Counted from the stretch's first letter, positions 24,650 through 34,305 are shown. The stretch: 64,000 bases of DNA from Clostridium formicaceticum (GCF_001854185.1 NZ_CP017603.1:3844001-3908000), one strand, 5' to 3'. Numbers and translations are program-made. The notes: generated from the letters alone by a model not told the origin.

Positions 24650-26236
24650 CTATCGTCTATTTGCAGGCTCCATATTGATTTTTCTACCTTTAATACGGTT
24701 CTTATTCATAGCCTTTAAAACTTTATTTGCATATTTTTCAGGTACTTCAACAAAAGTAAATTTATCGAATATGTCGATCACGCCTACCATATTTCCGTCT
24801 ATTCCTGACTCACCAGTGATAGCACCTAAAATATTTCCAGGGGTAGCGCCATGTTTCTTACCTATGTTCAGGAACATTCTAACCATACCAGGTTCTGCTC
24901 CTGTATCTCCAGAGGCAACATCTTCAGCTGCTTCTATAGACTCTTCTTCATTTTTATTAATCATAAGTTTTAACAAAGCTGCCGCTATATCAATGGAACT
25001 ATAATCCTCTGACAATTTTTCGACAAAATTGGTATACTCCGCAATACCGCCTTTTTCGATAGTAGAAACAATATTTTTGGCAATGGTTTCCCTTTGTTTT
25101 TCAGCAATGTCATTTATCGTAGGTATATTTTTTCTTCTAATTTTTGTTTTTGTATAAGTTTCTAAAGCTTTCAAGGTTCTAATCTGTCTTCCAGCAACAA
25201 AGGTATAAGCAAGACCTGCCCTTCCAGCTCTTCCTGTTCTACCTATTCTATGAACATAGTACTCAAAATCTTCAGGAATGTCATAATTAATGACCAATTC
25301 TACATCATCTACGTCGATACCTCTAGCTGCTACATCTGTAGCCACTAAAAAGTCAATGATGCCATCTCTAAACTTCTTCATCACACGATCTCTTTGACTT
25401 TGCTTTAAGTCTCCGTGGAGCCCTTCCACAGAATAACCTCTACTCTGAAGACTTTCCACCAACTCATCTACGCCTTTTTTAGTTCTGCAAAAAATCATGC
25501 CCAAGTCACTTTCTTCCATATCTAAAACTCTACATAAAGCATCTAGTTTTTCATGATTTTTTACTTCAAAATAATATTGAGCTATCTTAGGAACAGTTAG
25601 TTCCTTGTGTACTACTTTTATTTTTTCAGGGTTTTTTAAATATTTTTTGCCGATATTTTCTATTTCTCTAGGCATCGTAGCAGAAAACATGGCGGTTTGG
25701 CGATCCTTTGGTGTTGTATCTAGTATGGTTTCTATATCTTCTAAAAAACCCATATCCAACATTTGATCTGCTTCATCTAAGACAACACCTACAACATTTT
25801 CTAATTTTAGTGTCTTTCTTCGAATATGGTCGATTACTCTTCCAGGAGTACCTACAACAATTTGCACCCCTTGTTTTAACGCCTTAATCTGTCTTTCTAT
25901 TGGTTGACCCCCGTAAATGGCTAAAGACTTAACCTCTGGCAGATATTTAGCAAATTTTCTAAGCTCATCAGCTACCTGCATAGATAATTCTCTTGTAGGG
26001 GTTAGTATTAATATCTGAACGGATTTATCCTTTGGGTTTACCTTTTCAATCATAGGTATGCCAAATGCAGCAGTTTTTCCTGTGCCTGTTTGTGCTTGGC
26101 CTATGATGTCTTTTTTTCCATATAATTTGGGCAAAGCCTGCGATTGAATAGGGGTAGGGGCTTCAAAACCCATTTCTTCAATTGCTTTTAAAATGTTTTT
26201 TTCAATGTTTAAATCTTGAAATGCAATATTCTTCAT
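24650..26236 (-). CDS. DEAD-box RNA helicase (CshA/DeaD type)
   Basis: Unwinds RNA during ribosome assembly and mRNA turnover. 528 residues from ATG 26236 (MKNIAFQDLNIEKN), chosen for AGGAGAG upstream rather than the in-frame ATG-like start nine codons earlier. Motifs: Q motif PTPIQSQ, motif I AQTGTGKT, motif II DEAD, SAT, and motif VI HRIGRTGRAGR. A C-terminal DbpA-type RNA-binding domain (EPGMVRMFLNIGKKHGATPG to VEVPEKYANKVLKAM) suggests binding to structured rRNA, and the last residues are basic. Single-gene unit. Confidence 0.95.
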   Translation of the reverse strand: MKNIAFQDLNIEKNILKAIEEMGFEAPTPIQSQALPKLYGKKDIIGQAQTGTGKTAAFGIPMIEKVNPKDKSVQILILTPTRELSMQVADELRKFAKYLPEVKSLAIYGGQPIERQIKALKQGVQIVVGTPGRVIDHIRRKTLKLENVVGVVLDEADQMLDMGFLEDIETILDTTPKDRQTAMFSATMPREIENIGKKYLKNPEKIKVVHKELTVPKIAQYYFEVKNHEKLDALCRVLDMEESDLGMIFCRTKKGVDELVESLQSRGYSVEGLHGDLKQSQRDRVMKKFRDGIIDFLVATDVAARGIDVDDVELVINYDIPEDFEYYVHRIGRTGRAGRAGLAYTFVAGRQIRTLKALETYTKTKIRRKNIPTINDIAEKQRETIAKNIVSTIEKGGIAEYTNFVEKLSEDYSSIDIAAALLKLMINKNEEESIEAAEDVASGDTGAEPGMVRMFLNIGKKHGATPGNILGAITGESGIDGNMVGVIDIFDKFTFVEVPEKYANKVLKAMNKNRIKGRKINMEPANRR

Positions 26237-26482
26237 TTTATCTCTCCTAATTTTAGTTTCCACTGCAATATTATATATCTTTTACCTGTTTATGTAAATA
26301 AATAATTATTGCTATTGGGCTTTTTATTATTTTATTATTTTTTTATCAATGACAAAACAATATACATATTTTTTCTAGAGAATAGGATATAGATGGCCTG
26401 TAGTAAAATATTTTTTAAAAGCCATACTATTTATTATAGGCAATTACTATAACAGTTTATAACTAATTTGGAGGCGTTTATT

Positions 26483-26863
26483 ATGAGAATTGAAGGTTTT
26501 TTTGATAATTTTAAAAAAACTAATGAAGTCATTGATGCATTAAAAGCTGCTGGCTTTAAAACAGCCTTTTTAGATTTAAAAGATGAAAGAATTGGTGAAA
26601 GAAACCTTATTACCAATTTACCTGGAACAGAAACCTCCCCCAGTTTATCTAACTTAGTTTTAGAATCAGGAAATCGGGGGGCTGATGTAGAACAATCTCC
26701 TTTAGCCGCTGCAAATCCTATGGTCAGCGGTATGGCAGGATTTGAGGAAATAGCTGACTATAGTCATAAAGTTGTTGTAGAAGCAAACGCCAAGGATGTA
26801 GATAGAGCAAAAGATATCATCTCAAAAATGGGTGGAGAGTTAAATAGCTCTTCCAATGAATAA
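26483..26863 (+). CDS. Hypothetical small protein, ferredoxin-like fold suspected
   Basis: 126 residues from ATG 26483, which follows GGAGGCG. The N-terminal RIEGFFDNFKKTNEVIDALKAAGFKTAFLDLKDER and the C-terminal HKVVVEANAKDVDRAKDIISKMGGEL look like the beta-alpha-beta units of a ferredoxin-like or YflT-type domain, with a Ser/Gly/Pro-rich link between (TETSPSLSNLVLESGNRG). It resembles general stress protein 17M-like proteins only in outline. Cytoplasmic, single gene, role unknown. Confidence 0.72.
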   Translation: MRIEGFFDNFKKTNEVIDALKAAGFKTAFLDLKDERIGERNLITNLPGTETSPSLSNLVLESGNRGADVEQSPLAAANPMVSGMAGFEEIADYSHKVVVEANAKDVDRAKDIISKMGGELNSSSNE

Positions 26864-26888
26864 TAAATAACAACAGTACAAAATGTTC

Positions 26889-26925
26889 AAAAGGCTGTTA
26901 AATAATTTAACAGCCTTTATTATTT
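26889..26925. terminator. Bidirectional terminator
   Basis: AAGGCTGTTAAAT pairs with ATTTAACAGCCTT and is followed by T-rich sequence. It separates the hypothetical gene (+) from the coat protein genes (-). Confidence 0.85.
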
Positions 26926-26957
26926 CTAATGAAACTATTTCCTTGTATTTCTCTCTG

Positions 26958-27317
26958 TTATTGAAAAGGCATCTGAGATTGATAACCCGTAAATACATCG
27001 ACAATATCAGCAATTTCAGCATTGGTCGCAATGTTTGCCTGATATTCGCCAAGATTAAATAATTCATTAAAAAAGGATGTATGTAGCTGTTGTAATTTAT
27101 CTCTATTCTGTATAACAATACTTCTTAAATCATCGTTTATCACTTCATTTATACCGGTTTGATAGCTAATAAGATTATGTTTCTCCACCAACAATATATC
27201 ATTTAGCATATCCCTCATATTGATGTTAACATCTTTTACCTGAGGTAATTCATTAGAAACAGTTTTTCCAATTTTCTGTACACCTGTTTTAGAAGTTACT
27301 GTTGATTGTGTATCCAT
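26958..27317 (-). CDS. Spore coat protein, CotF family
   Basis: 119 residues. The middle part (NINMRDMLNDILLVEKHNLISYQTGINEV) followed by LRSIVIQNRDKLQQLHTSFFNELFNLGEYQ is the two-helix CotF pattern. Members are assembled into the spore coat or made late in sporulation. It lies next to another small CotF-like gene and overlaps its stop by one base, so both come from one transcript. The family assignment is from pattern only; the sporulation timing is inferred. Confidence 0.82.
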   Translation of the reverse strand: MDTQSTVTSKTGVQKIGKTVSNELPQVKDVNINMRDMLNDILLVEKHNLISYQTGINEVINDDLRSIVIQNRDKLQQLHTSFFNELFNLGEYQANIATNAEIADIVDVFTGYQSQMPFQ

Positions 27318-27565
27318 TAATTCATTTGCCCTCCTTGGTTTACATTAACTTGATAATTATTTCCCTGTGTTATATTCACTTGATTGATATAGTTTAATAT
27401 ATTCATATAATTTTGTTGATGTACGCGAACACCCTCAAGATATGCTTGTTGACGAGCAGGGTTTGTTTCTTGCTGTGAATATTGATAACATTTCTTTAAA
27501 GACAACAACTCCCATGATAAAAAATCCTTTATGTAATTAACTTCTTTTGTTGCTATATTTTTCAT
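27317..27565 (-). CDS. Small CotF-like spore coat protein
   Basis: 82 residues from ATG 27565, with GAGGAGGAAGATT before it; an in-frame start five codons earlier would overlap that site. Helical first part (EVNYIKDFLSWELLSLKKCY) with an Asn/Gln-rich tail ending NQGGQMN. The pattern of one helical hairpin followed by a Gln/Asn tail is common in small clostridial coat proteins. First gene of a two-gene operon with the CotF-family gene. Confidence 0.75.
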   Translation of the reverse strand: MKNIATKEVNYIKDFLSWELLSLKKCYQYSQQETNPARQQAYLEGVRVHQQNYMNILNYINQVNITQGNNYQVNVNQGGQMN

Positions 27566-27711
27566 AATCTTCCTCCTCACTTTCTTTTATACGAGTACAT
27601 CTTATATAGTATTTGTAACTATAATGATTTTATTACCTAAGTTTTTTTGCCAAACAGTGAAAATTATATCTAAAAAGCAAATTACATATACTACCGTGAG
27701 GAGGTGAGATC

Positions 27712-27915
27712 ATGCAAACAGAAAAATTTCGTTTTAAAAGTTTAAATAACACAAAGCTCCCACCAGAAAATATCGAGACCATACTTAGCGCTCTCAATGG
27801 CGTATATACTGTAATGACAGATGTCATGGATAATACAATTACAGTAGATTACGATGACACCCAAACCTCTTCAGCAGAAATTAGAGCAAAACTAGATGAG
27901 AATAAGCTAGTATAA
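27712..27915 (+). CDS. Small HMA-like domain protein without the CxxC motif
   Basis: 67 residues. The fold pattern is that of heavy-metal-associated domains (strand KFRFKSLNN, helix PENIETILSALNGV, strand TVMTDVMDNTITVDYD, helix SAEIRAKLDENKLV), but the metal-binding CxxC is absent; the corresponding loop is NNTKLP. It therefore probably does not carry copper by the usual site. A strong GAGGAGGTGAGATC precedes the ATG and a terminator follows, so it is a single, well-expressed gene. Confidence 0.75.
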   Translation: MQTEKFRFKSLNNTKLPPENIETILSALNGVYTVMTDVMDNTITVDYDDTQTSSAEIRAKLDENKLV

Positions 27916-27936
27916 TAACTTATAGCGTAAACAAAT

Positions 27937-27977
27937 AAAAATCTCTATATCTATCTTCTGTAGATATAGAGATTTTT
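27937..27977. terminator. Bidirectional terminator
   Basis: AAAAATCTCTATATCTA pairs with TAGATATAGAGATTTTT around a short loop. It lies between the HMA-like gene (+) and the ATPase gene (-). Confidence 0.88.
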
Positions 27978-28010
27978 ATAAAAAAACGATGGATACACTT
28001 ATTGATTTAT

Positions 28011-29093
28011 CTATTTGTCAAAGGTCAAAATTTCTTCTATCAGCTGTTCTCTTAATGCATCTATCTTTTCAAACTGTATATTAGATACATAGTAGTCTTC
28101 AATGTAGTCATGATTTTTCTTGGTTCGTTGCAAATTATAGACTACATCATTTATTAGTTGTTGAAATAATTTTTCACTGTATTCCAATTCCTTTTTATAC
28201 TTGTTTAGTTTTTCCTTCTGTAAAAATTTATTTAAGTTTATATACTTTTGATCTTGATACTTACTATTCGTAGTAAAAGCCATATCAAGTTGGGGGATTA
28301 GAATAGACTCCACTTTATCTGGCATTAGGGGCTCATGGTAAACTTCAACGTCATATCCTTTTTGCATTGCAGTTTTCGCTATTTTTTCCAGCATCGTTGA
28401 TTTTCCTGTGCCTGGAGCACCTTCAATATAGTAGATACCTTTTATATCAGTTAAATATGTTTCTACAAAATCAATATGTCCTTTATGGGTATAAGCGCTG
28501 CCAAATAGATGTCTTTCCTGAGGTAAGACTTTTTTAGGTGCTAAATTCTCAAAAAATTCTTCCAATATTTCATTTGTTATCGCATTTACTTCTACAAAAT
28601 CCATGGCTTGGTTATAAGTCCATTCAATATCATCGTAGATCAACTTAGCTGCCCCTAAAAACTTATACACTCTTTTGTAAATCCTGCCATTTTCATTAAT
28701 AGCTTCAATAATACTTTCTTTGTTTTTCCGTAAGCTTTCTTCCTGCCAATAGTCCCCTAAGTGAACAATCGTATCAACTGCACCAGGATATTTAGGATCT
28801 ATTACATGGGGTGCTGTACCATCTAACATAGCTATTTTCAACTTTGGTATCACTAATGCATCTATTGAATCTGGATCAGCGGAACAATGATGAAACTCAA
28901 TATCATATCCTTGGTTTATCAACGTATCACCTATTTTTTTCATCATGCTGGACTTACCAGTACCGGGACCTCCTTTTAGATAGTATACTTTATTAGCTTT
29001 TTTTAAATCAATAACATACTCAAAGTACGAGAAAAAACCTAGTGAAGTATTTCCTCCCGGCAACAAACTTTTAATTTTTCCCTTATTGGTCAT
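28011..29093 (-). CDS. Two-domain P-loop ATPase (PRK06851-like)
   Basis: 360 residues made of two related halves, each with its own P-loop: GGPGTGKSSMMKK near residue 40 and EGAPGTGKSTMLEK near residue 225. Each is followed by a matching segment (GYDIEFHHCSADPDSIDALVIPKLK and GYDVEVYHEPLMPDKVESILIPQLD). This duplication is characteristic of an uncharacterised Firmicute ATPase family that I know as PRK06851. Cytoplasmic; the substrate is unknown. AAGGAGGGTAAGC precedes the ATG. Single gene. Confidence 0.85.
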   Translation of the reverse strand: MTNKGKIKSLLPGGNTSLGFFSYFEYVIDLKKANKVYYLKGGPGTGKSSMMKKIGDTLINQGYDIEFHHCSADPDSIDALVIPKLKIAMLDGTAPHVIDPKYPGAVDTIVHLGDYWQEESLRKNKESIIEAINENGRIYKRVYKFLGAAKLIYDDIEWTYNQAMDFVEVNAITNEILEEFFENLAPKKVLPQERHLFGSAYTHKGHIDFVETYLTDIKGIYYIEGAPGTGKSTMLEKIAKTAMQKGYDVEVYHEPLMPDKVESILIPQLDMAFTTNSKYQDQKYINLNKFLQKEKLNKYKKELEYSEKLFQQLINDVVYNLQRTKKNHDYIEDYYVSNIQFEKIDALREQLIEEILTFDK

Positions 29094-29224
29094 GCTTACC
29101 CTCCTTTTTAGGATAATCTATCCCACAGTATTATATTATCCAATTTTAAGGGTTTTGTGACTATATAAATTTATACAAATTTCCAATCAATTCATTCTAT
29201 TGCGTATTGTTCAAAAAGAAACAC

Positions 29225-29253
29225 TTGCATGTTTTTGCTTTATCCTTTATAAT
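29225..29253 (+). promoter_or_regulatory. Candidate sigma-A promoter for the SNF symporter
   Basis: TTGCAT, 17-base spacer, TATAAT. This would give an unusually long 5' leader of about 240 bases before the gene at 29503. The leader holds an unused GGAGGTGG at 29435-29442. No other gene is seen between 29094 and 29502. Confidence 0.5.
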
Positions 29254-29502
29254 AAATACTTGTGAATTAAAGTTGTCTAAAAATTATATTTATTTATCTG
29301 CAAAATTATATTCCTATAGGAAAAGTGCAATAATTATGGCAACCTTATATCCTCTATTTTCTTCATTGCATAATTTTTTAAATTATTGTACTATTAAAAT
29401 ATTTTAGTTGTTGCTGTAAAAGTTATGTATTTCGGAGGTGGTATAAAAATTTTATTTATATTTGACAGATTCAGTGATTAGACTACTTTTAGGAGGGATT
29501 TT

Positions 29503-30849
29503 ATGGCGAATTTAAATGAAAACAACAGAGATCAATGGAGCTCTAAAATAGGATTTGTTTTGGCAGCCGCTGGTTCTGCTGTAGGACTAGGCAACTTATG
29601 GCGCTTTCCTTATACAGCTGGTCAAAATGGTGGTGGTGCCTTTGTGCTAGTATACTTTGCTATTTTAGTTTTAGTTGGATTTACTTTGATGTTGGCGGAA
29701 CTAATTATTGGTAGGCATACGCAATTAAATCCAATCGGTGCTTATAGAAAAATCCGTAAAAATTGGGGTTGGGTAGGGGGTATAGGTGTATTTGCTTCCT
29801 TCTTGATCTTATCTTTTTACAGTGTCATTGGTGGATGGGTAATCAACTATTTAGTTAAAGCTGCTACAGGTGCTTTTACTGTTCCTGGCACAGATATGGC
29901 AGACTTATTTGTTTCCTTTATTACAAATCCTGGTCAACCTATTATTTATCATGGTATTTTTGCTTTTCTTACCTTAGCTATTGTTATGGGTGGTATCAGT
30001 GGTGGTATCGAAAAATATAGCAAAATTTTAATGCCGGGCTTATTTATTATGATGATTGTTATTACGCTGCGCTCTATTACTTTACCAGGGGCCTCTGAAG
30101 GGATTAAGTTCTTTTTAATGCCTGATTTTTCTAAAATTACTGGAGAAGTACTGCTGGCGGCCCTAGGACAGGTATTCTTTTCCTTAAGCTTAGGTATGGG
30201 TATTATTATTACCTATGGTAGCTATTTAAGCAAAGAGGAAAATATTCCCCAAAGCGCTATGATTATTCCACTCATTGATACAGGGGTTGCCTTATTAGCA
30301 GGTCTGGCAATTCTACCTGCGGTATTTGCCTTAGGCTTTAGTCCTGATCAAGGCCCAGCACTGCTTTTTATCATTTTGCCAGCAGTATTTGCTAATATGC
30401 CCTTAGGAACATTTTTTGGTGTGATCTTTTTCTTATTAGTATTATTTGCAGCATTAACATCTTCTATCTCATTACTAGAAACTTCTGTTTCTTATGTCGT
30501 AGATGAATTTAATTGGAATCGTAAAAAAACGACTATTTTATTAGGTTTAGCTGTATTCTTATTAGGTATTCCTTCTTCTTTAGCACAGGGAGTTTGGAGT
30601 CACATAGAACCTTTTAGAGACTTAGATATTTTAGATTCTATTGATTTTGTTGCAAGTAATGTTATGTTACCCCTTAGCGGATTCCTACTAGCTATCTTTA
30701 TTGGCTGGGTATGGGGTATTGATGAAGCACTTAAGGAAGCCACAAACAATGGCAAAATTCCCTTTAAGCTTGCTGCCTTCTGGTCCTTCTTAATTAAGTG
30801 GGTGGCACCTTTAGCTATTTTAATCGTATTTATTCAAGGTTTAAAATAA
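29503..30849 (+). CDS. Sodium-dependent transporter, SNF/NSS family
   Basis: Neurotransmitter:sodium symporter homologue, which imports an amino acid or related compound with Na+. 448 residues with about 11 membrane helices. The family hallmark WSSKIGFVLAAAGSAVGLGNLWRFPYTAGQNGGGAF occupies helix 1 and the following loop; it carries the unwound substrate/Na+ site. The last helices (LPLSGFLLAIFIGWVWG) match the 11-helix bacterial subgroup. AGGAGGG precedes the ATG. Substrate cannot be told from sequence. Confidence 0.94.
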   Translation: MANLNENNRDQWSSKIGFVLAAAGSAVGLGNLWRFPYTAGQNGGGAFVLVYFAILVLVGFTLMLAELIIGRHTQLNPIGAYRKIRKNWGWVGGIGVFASFLILSFYSVIGGWVINYLVKAATGAFTVPGTDMADLFVSFITNPGQPIIYHGIFAFLTLAIVMGGISGGIEKYSKILMPGLFIMMIVITLRSITLPGASEGIKFFLMPDFSKITGEVLLAALGQVFFSLSLGMGIIITYGSYLSKEENIPQSAMIIPLIDTGVALLAGLAILPAVFALGFSPDQGPALLFIILPAVFANMPLGTFFGVIFFLLVLFAALTSSISLLETSVSYVVDEFNWNRKKTTILLGLAVFLLGIPSSLAQGVWSHIEPFRDLDILDSIDFVASNVMLPLSGFLLAIFIGWVWGIDEALKEATNNGKIPFKLAAFWSFLIKWVAPLAILIVFIQGLK

Positions 30850-30852
30850 TTT

Positions 30853-30889
30853 AAAAAAGACAGTTGGCCTTAAACCAATTGTCTTTTTC
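30853..30889. terminator. Bidirectional terminator
   Basis: AAAAGACAGTTGG pairs with CCAATTGTCTTTT. It ends the SNF gene (+) and the MacB-like operon (-). Confidence 0.88.
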
Positions 30890-30920
30890 TTATTTTCATA
30901 GAAGTTATTTATTAAAGAAT

Positions 30921-32261
30921 CTATTCATTTTTTATAGCCTCTAAGGCACTAAGATTCATGGCTCTTCTGGCGGGAGAATATCCTGATACAATACCAATAA
31001 AAGTTGCAAAAACAACTGCTGCTATTGCTAATTCAATAGGAATAACAGACATGCCAGTACTTCCTCTCATAGGTCCTAAAAAGCCGCCGCCTATTTTATT
31101 TAGGCCAAAAGAGATGCTATAACTAAATAATAGGCCTACCATACCTCCACAAAAACCTATAATCCCCGCTTCGATAAGAAATAGTTTTTTTATATCGGAT
31201 AAATTAGCTCCTAACACCTTCATTACACCAATCTCTCTTGTTCTTTCATAAATACTCATAATCATAGTATTCGTAATTCCTATAGCTGCTACAAACAAGC
31301 TTACTGCACCAATTCCTCCTAAAATCGCTTGCATTTTAGCTGAAGTCTCCTTCATAGACTTTAGCATATCTGTTAGACTAAAGGTTTGGAAACCTTTTGC
31401 CTTAATTTCCTCCTGTATTCTTTCTACATCATTTATTTCCTTAGCTTTTACACTTATTTTTTCATATTTATTATTATCTTGTCTCCTATCTCTATAGGAT
31501 GCATCCTGTCGATTTGTCCGTCGATCTTCTTCGATAATCTTTTCTAAGGTTGTGATATTCATATAAGCATAATAGTCTTTTTCACTAAAACTCTCAGCCA
31601 ATATACCCACTCCCTTAACATTATGCGCCTTTGGAGGTGTGGCTTTCGTTTCAGATTCTTCTCTGACATTTCTTACTTCCCCATAGTTCATATCTGAAGT
31701 TAAAATTAAGTTATTACTAATTAAATCAACATTGTTATTAGCGCCGTATTGATAAGCATTTTTTAAACGCGGATTATAAAACTGCATTGCCACATTTTTT
31801 CCAAATACCATAGCTTCTTTATCTGAAGGTAACAGAAGTCTTCCCTTATCTATGTTAAAATCAAAAGCCTCCATAATTTCAGGATCTATACCAATGACAG
31901 GTACATAGCCTACCATTCTGCCTACTGCCATTTTGTAATAGGCATTTTTAACAGGCATTACTGCCTCTACTCCTGGTATTTGCTTAAAATAATAGACTGC
32001 TTGATCATCTAAGCTCACTTGTTTTTGCTGTTGAGAAGACATGGAATCATCATAGTATCTGTAGTTATGTACCTCAATAATATTTAAATTTCCCATTTGA
32101 GACAACTGTTCTTTAAAACTCCTGTCCATTGCAATGCCCAAGGAAAGCATAATAACAATGGAGCTTGTACCTATGATGACACCAAGAATGGTAAGAAAAG
32201 TTCTGGTCTTTCTTTTCCATAAACTCTCCAAAGACATTTTTAGTAGATCCAAGCTACTCAT
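30921..32261 (-). CDS. MacB-like ABC transporter permease
   Basis: 446 residues. Opening SLESLWKRKTRTFLTILGVIIGTSSIVIML is the classic first helix of MacB-type permeases, followed by a periplasmic-core-like domain to about residue 310 and three helices around the loop IYERTREIGVMKVLGANLSDIKKLF, ending SPARRAMNLSALEAIKNE. Third gene of the operon ATPase (34295-35002), CARDB-type protein (32254-34305), permease; its start overlaps the previous gene by eight bases. It probably exports a peptide or moves envelope substrates. Confidence 0.93.
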   Translation of the reverse strand: MSSLDLLKMSLESLWKRKTRTFLTILGVIIGTSSIVIMLSLGIAMDRSFKEQLSQMGNLNIIEVHNYRYYDDSMSSQQQKQVSLDDQAVYYFKQIPGVEAVMPVKNAYYKMAVGRMVGYVPVIGIDPEIMEAFDFNIDKGRLLLPSDKEAMVFGKNVAMQFYNPRLKNAYQYGANNNVDLISNNLILTSDMNYGEVRNVREESETKATPPKAHNVKGVGILAESFSEKDYYAYMNITTLEKIIEEDRRTNRQDASYRDRRQDNNKYEKISVKAKEINDVERIQEEIKAKGFQTFSLTDMLKSMKETSAKMQAILGGIGAVSLFVAAIGITNTMIMSIYERTREIGVMKVLGANLSDIKKLFLIEAGIIGFCGGMVGLLFSYSISFGLNKIGGGFLGPMRGSTGMSVIPIELAIAAVVFATFIGIVSGYSPARRAMNLSALEAIKNE

Positions 32262-34305
32262 ACATATCCACTTCCTCTAATCTCTTTTTACGCCTTCTAT
32301 AAAGAGTTATTCCTACAATGCCACCGACAATGATGATACCAATGATTACAAAAAGCTTTCTTCTACCTGAAGATTCCCTTACATTCTCAGGCTGTTGAAA
32401 AGGTTCTGGCATAAACTCCTGCATTTGCTCTGAAATTTCTAGCGTAAATTCCTTCTCAATAGAAAAGTGTTGGTTGATTTCATCATCATAGCTAAAAATA
32501 ATTTTTCCGATTAAAGTGCCTACACTTGTAGGAATAATGGTGGCGTCATAATAATTATTTTTACCGGCCTCCAGATTTCCAATATATAAGCTCCCTTCCT
32601 GCGTGTCAAAATCACCTTCTATGCTAATCATCATATTACGCATTAAACCCCGTCCTGCATTATAAAATTCTAATGACATGCCTATGGGGCTGCCTAAGTA
32701 GTTTTCAGTAGGTGTTATGATATCTCCTATCATCAAACTGGTTTCTTGAATAACAGGAATCCCTATCAACTCTTTTATGCTGTGATCCTTACCCTTGGTA
32801 TCCTCATATTCAATATCTACAAAAATATTATGTGTCTTATACTCCGCATTTATCTTAGGTCGTAGACTTACAGTACGTTCTACCCTACTATTAGCATTGA
32901 TCTTATCAATATAAAAAGAATTACTGCTTCCTACAGGTGAAAAAATATCTCCATCAGAACTTATACTGACTCGAATATTTCTAACATCATTGCTTTTATG
33001 GGTATTATAAAAGGATATGTTTAAAGGAAAAGCTGTTCCAGCTTCTATAAATTCTTTCCCATAATCATAGTAATCAACAATCACTTTAGGTATCCCCGTT
33101 TCTTCGTCATCACTATTTACAAAAACGCCTATATATTGACTTACTGATTGCAACTCTTTTTTGCTGCCAGTTTTTACTTCATACTCTACAGTTACTTTAA
33201 TTGGATAGTTCTTTGATTCTATATCATCTTTTGCAAACAGTGTAAATTCTACAGGGGTCTCTTTTCCAGCTGCTAAACTTCCTATACTTTTGATAGACAT
33301 AGATTTTGGTAAGATTTCTTCCCCTCCATCAACACTTACCCTTACATTATCTGCATCTTCATCACCAGTGTTTTTTAGGTTAAAGGAAACCGTAAAATTT
33401 TCATAAGGTACCACTGGATTTTCTGGGTAAATTAAGTTACTAAAGGCTAAATCAATTTCTTTAGAGGCGTTTGTTTCTAGAGGAAGATACACTTTAATCT
33501 CTGTTTCATAGGGAACATCATATTCGTCCTTATAGGTTAAGAAGAGTGTCAGGCTATAGTTCTCCTCCTCCAACTGAGAGTTTGCAGAAATATTATAATA
33601 AACTGTTCTTGCTTCTCCACCAGCCAGTGACTGAATATTGATTGTATCAAGGGCTGAATCCAGTATGAGCTCAGTGCTTGAAAATCCTCCTAATCTAGCT
33701 TTTATATCTTTAGCTGTTAAGTCTCCACTATTTTGTATACGAAAACCTACAGTTTTTGTACTACCACTCACCAACTTACCACCTTCAATTGTTGTATCCA
33801 TTAGTTTTAATGATGGTACTTCATAGTCGTTTTCAATTTTTATATAAATGGTTTCAGTTAGACTAAAACTTCCACCATTCGACGAAGTATATTCTATGTT
33901 TAGTGTCAATGGATAGGTTTTTGCCTCCGCATTCTTACGAATATTTAAATTAAACACTGCATTCTCTGTATTACGCCCGTAAATAGAAGAGACTTTTTTC
34001 TTTGTAAACAAACCGTCAATTTCGAAAGGAACGTTTTGCAAATCATTAGCAGTTAATGAAACAAATATATTCACCGCCTCTCCATTCGTAGTATTTTCTA
34101 TTGGAATCGATAATCTAGCTTCTGTCCCGGCTTTAAATACAGGAATCTTATAATTTCTTCCAATAATTAGGTTAGGATTATCTCGTATTACATCCCCTTG
34201 CATTTGATATGTTCCAGTATTTGCTTCTGCACATAAAGGCATAGCGTATAAAATATTCACTAAGATTGTACTTATAAGAAGCAAACAAAAAAATTTATAC
34301 TTCAT
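32254..34305 (-). CDS. Secreted CARDB-repeat protein with C-terminal anchor, ABC partner
   Basis: About 683 residues from ATG 34305 (MKYKFFCLLLISTIL), which gives a signal peptide and has AGGGGGAC before it. The mature part holds four or five beta-sandwich repeats of the CARDB/alpha-galactosidase NEW3 kind, each with phrases like ENTTNGEAVNIFVSL and IQNSGDLTAKDIKARLGG. The C-terminus has one helix (LFVIIGIIIVGGIVGITLYRRRKKR), so it is anchored with its repeats outside. This protein typically sits between the ATPase and permease of clostridial MacB-like systems and likely acts as an outer docking part. Confidence 0.86.
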   Translation of the reverse strand: MKYKFFCLLLISTILVNILYAMPLCAEANTGTYQMQGDVIRDNPNLIIGRNYKIPVFKAGTEARLSIPIENTTNGEAVNIFVSLTANDLQNVPFEIDGLFTKKKVSSIYGRNTENAVFNLNIRKNAEAKTYPLTLNIEYTSSNGGSFSLTETIYIKIENDYEVPSLKLMDTTIEGGKLVSGSTKTVGFRIQNSGDLTAKDIKARLGGFSSTELILDSALDTINIQSLAGGEARTVYYNISANSQLEEENYSLTLFLTYKDEYDVPYETEIKVYLPLETNASKEIDLAFSNLIYPENPVVPYENFTVSFNLKNTGDEDADNVRVSVDGGEEILPKSMSIKSIGSLAAGKETPVEFTLFAKDDIESKNYPIKVTVEYEVKTGSKKELQSVSQYIGVFVNSDDEETGIPKVIVDYYDYGKEFIEAGTAFPLNISFYNTHKSNDVRNIRVSISSDGDIFSPVGSSNSFYIDKINANSRVERTVSLRPKINAEYKTHNIFVDIEYEDTKGKDHSIKELIGIPVIQETSLMIGDIITPTENYLGSPIGMSLEFYNAGRGLMRNMMISIEGDFDTQEGSLYIGNLEAGKNNYYDATIIPTSVGTLIGKIIFSYDDEINQHFSIEKEFTLEISEQMQEFMPEPFQQPENVRESSGRRKLFVIIGIIIVGGIVGITLYRRRKKRLEEVDMYE

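Noticed and set aside
29207-29407. 66-residue ORF upstream of the SNF symporter
   Set aside because: It overlaps the promoter, is Phe/Tyr/Leu-rich as expected of AT-rich DNA, and has no ribosome site.
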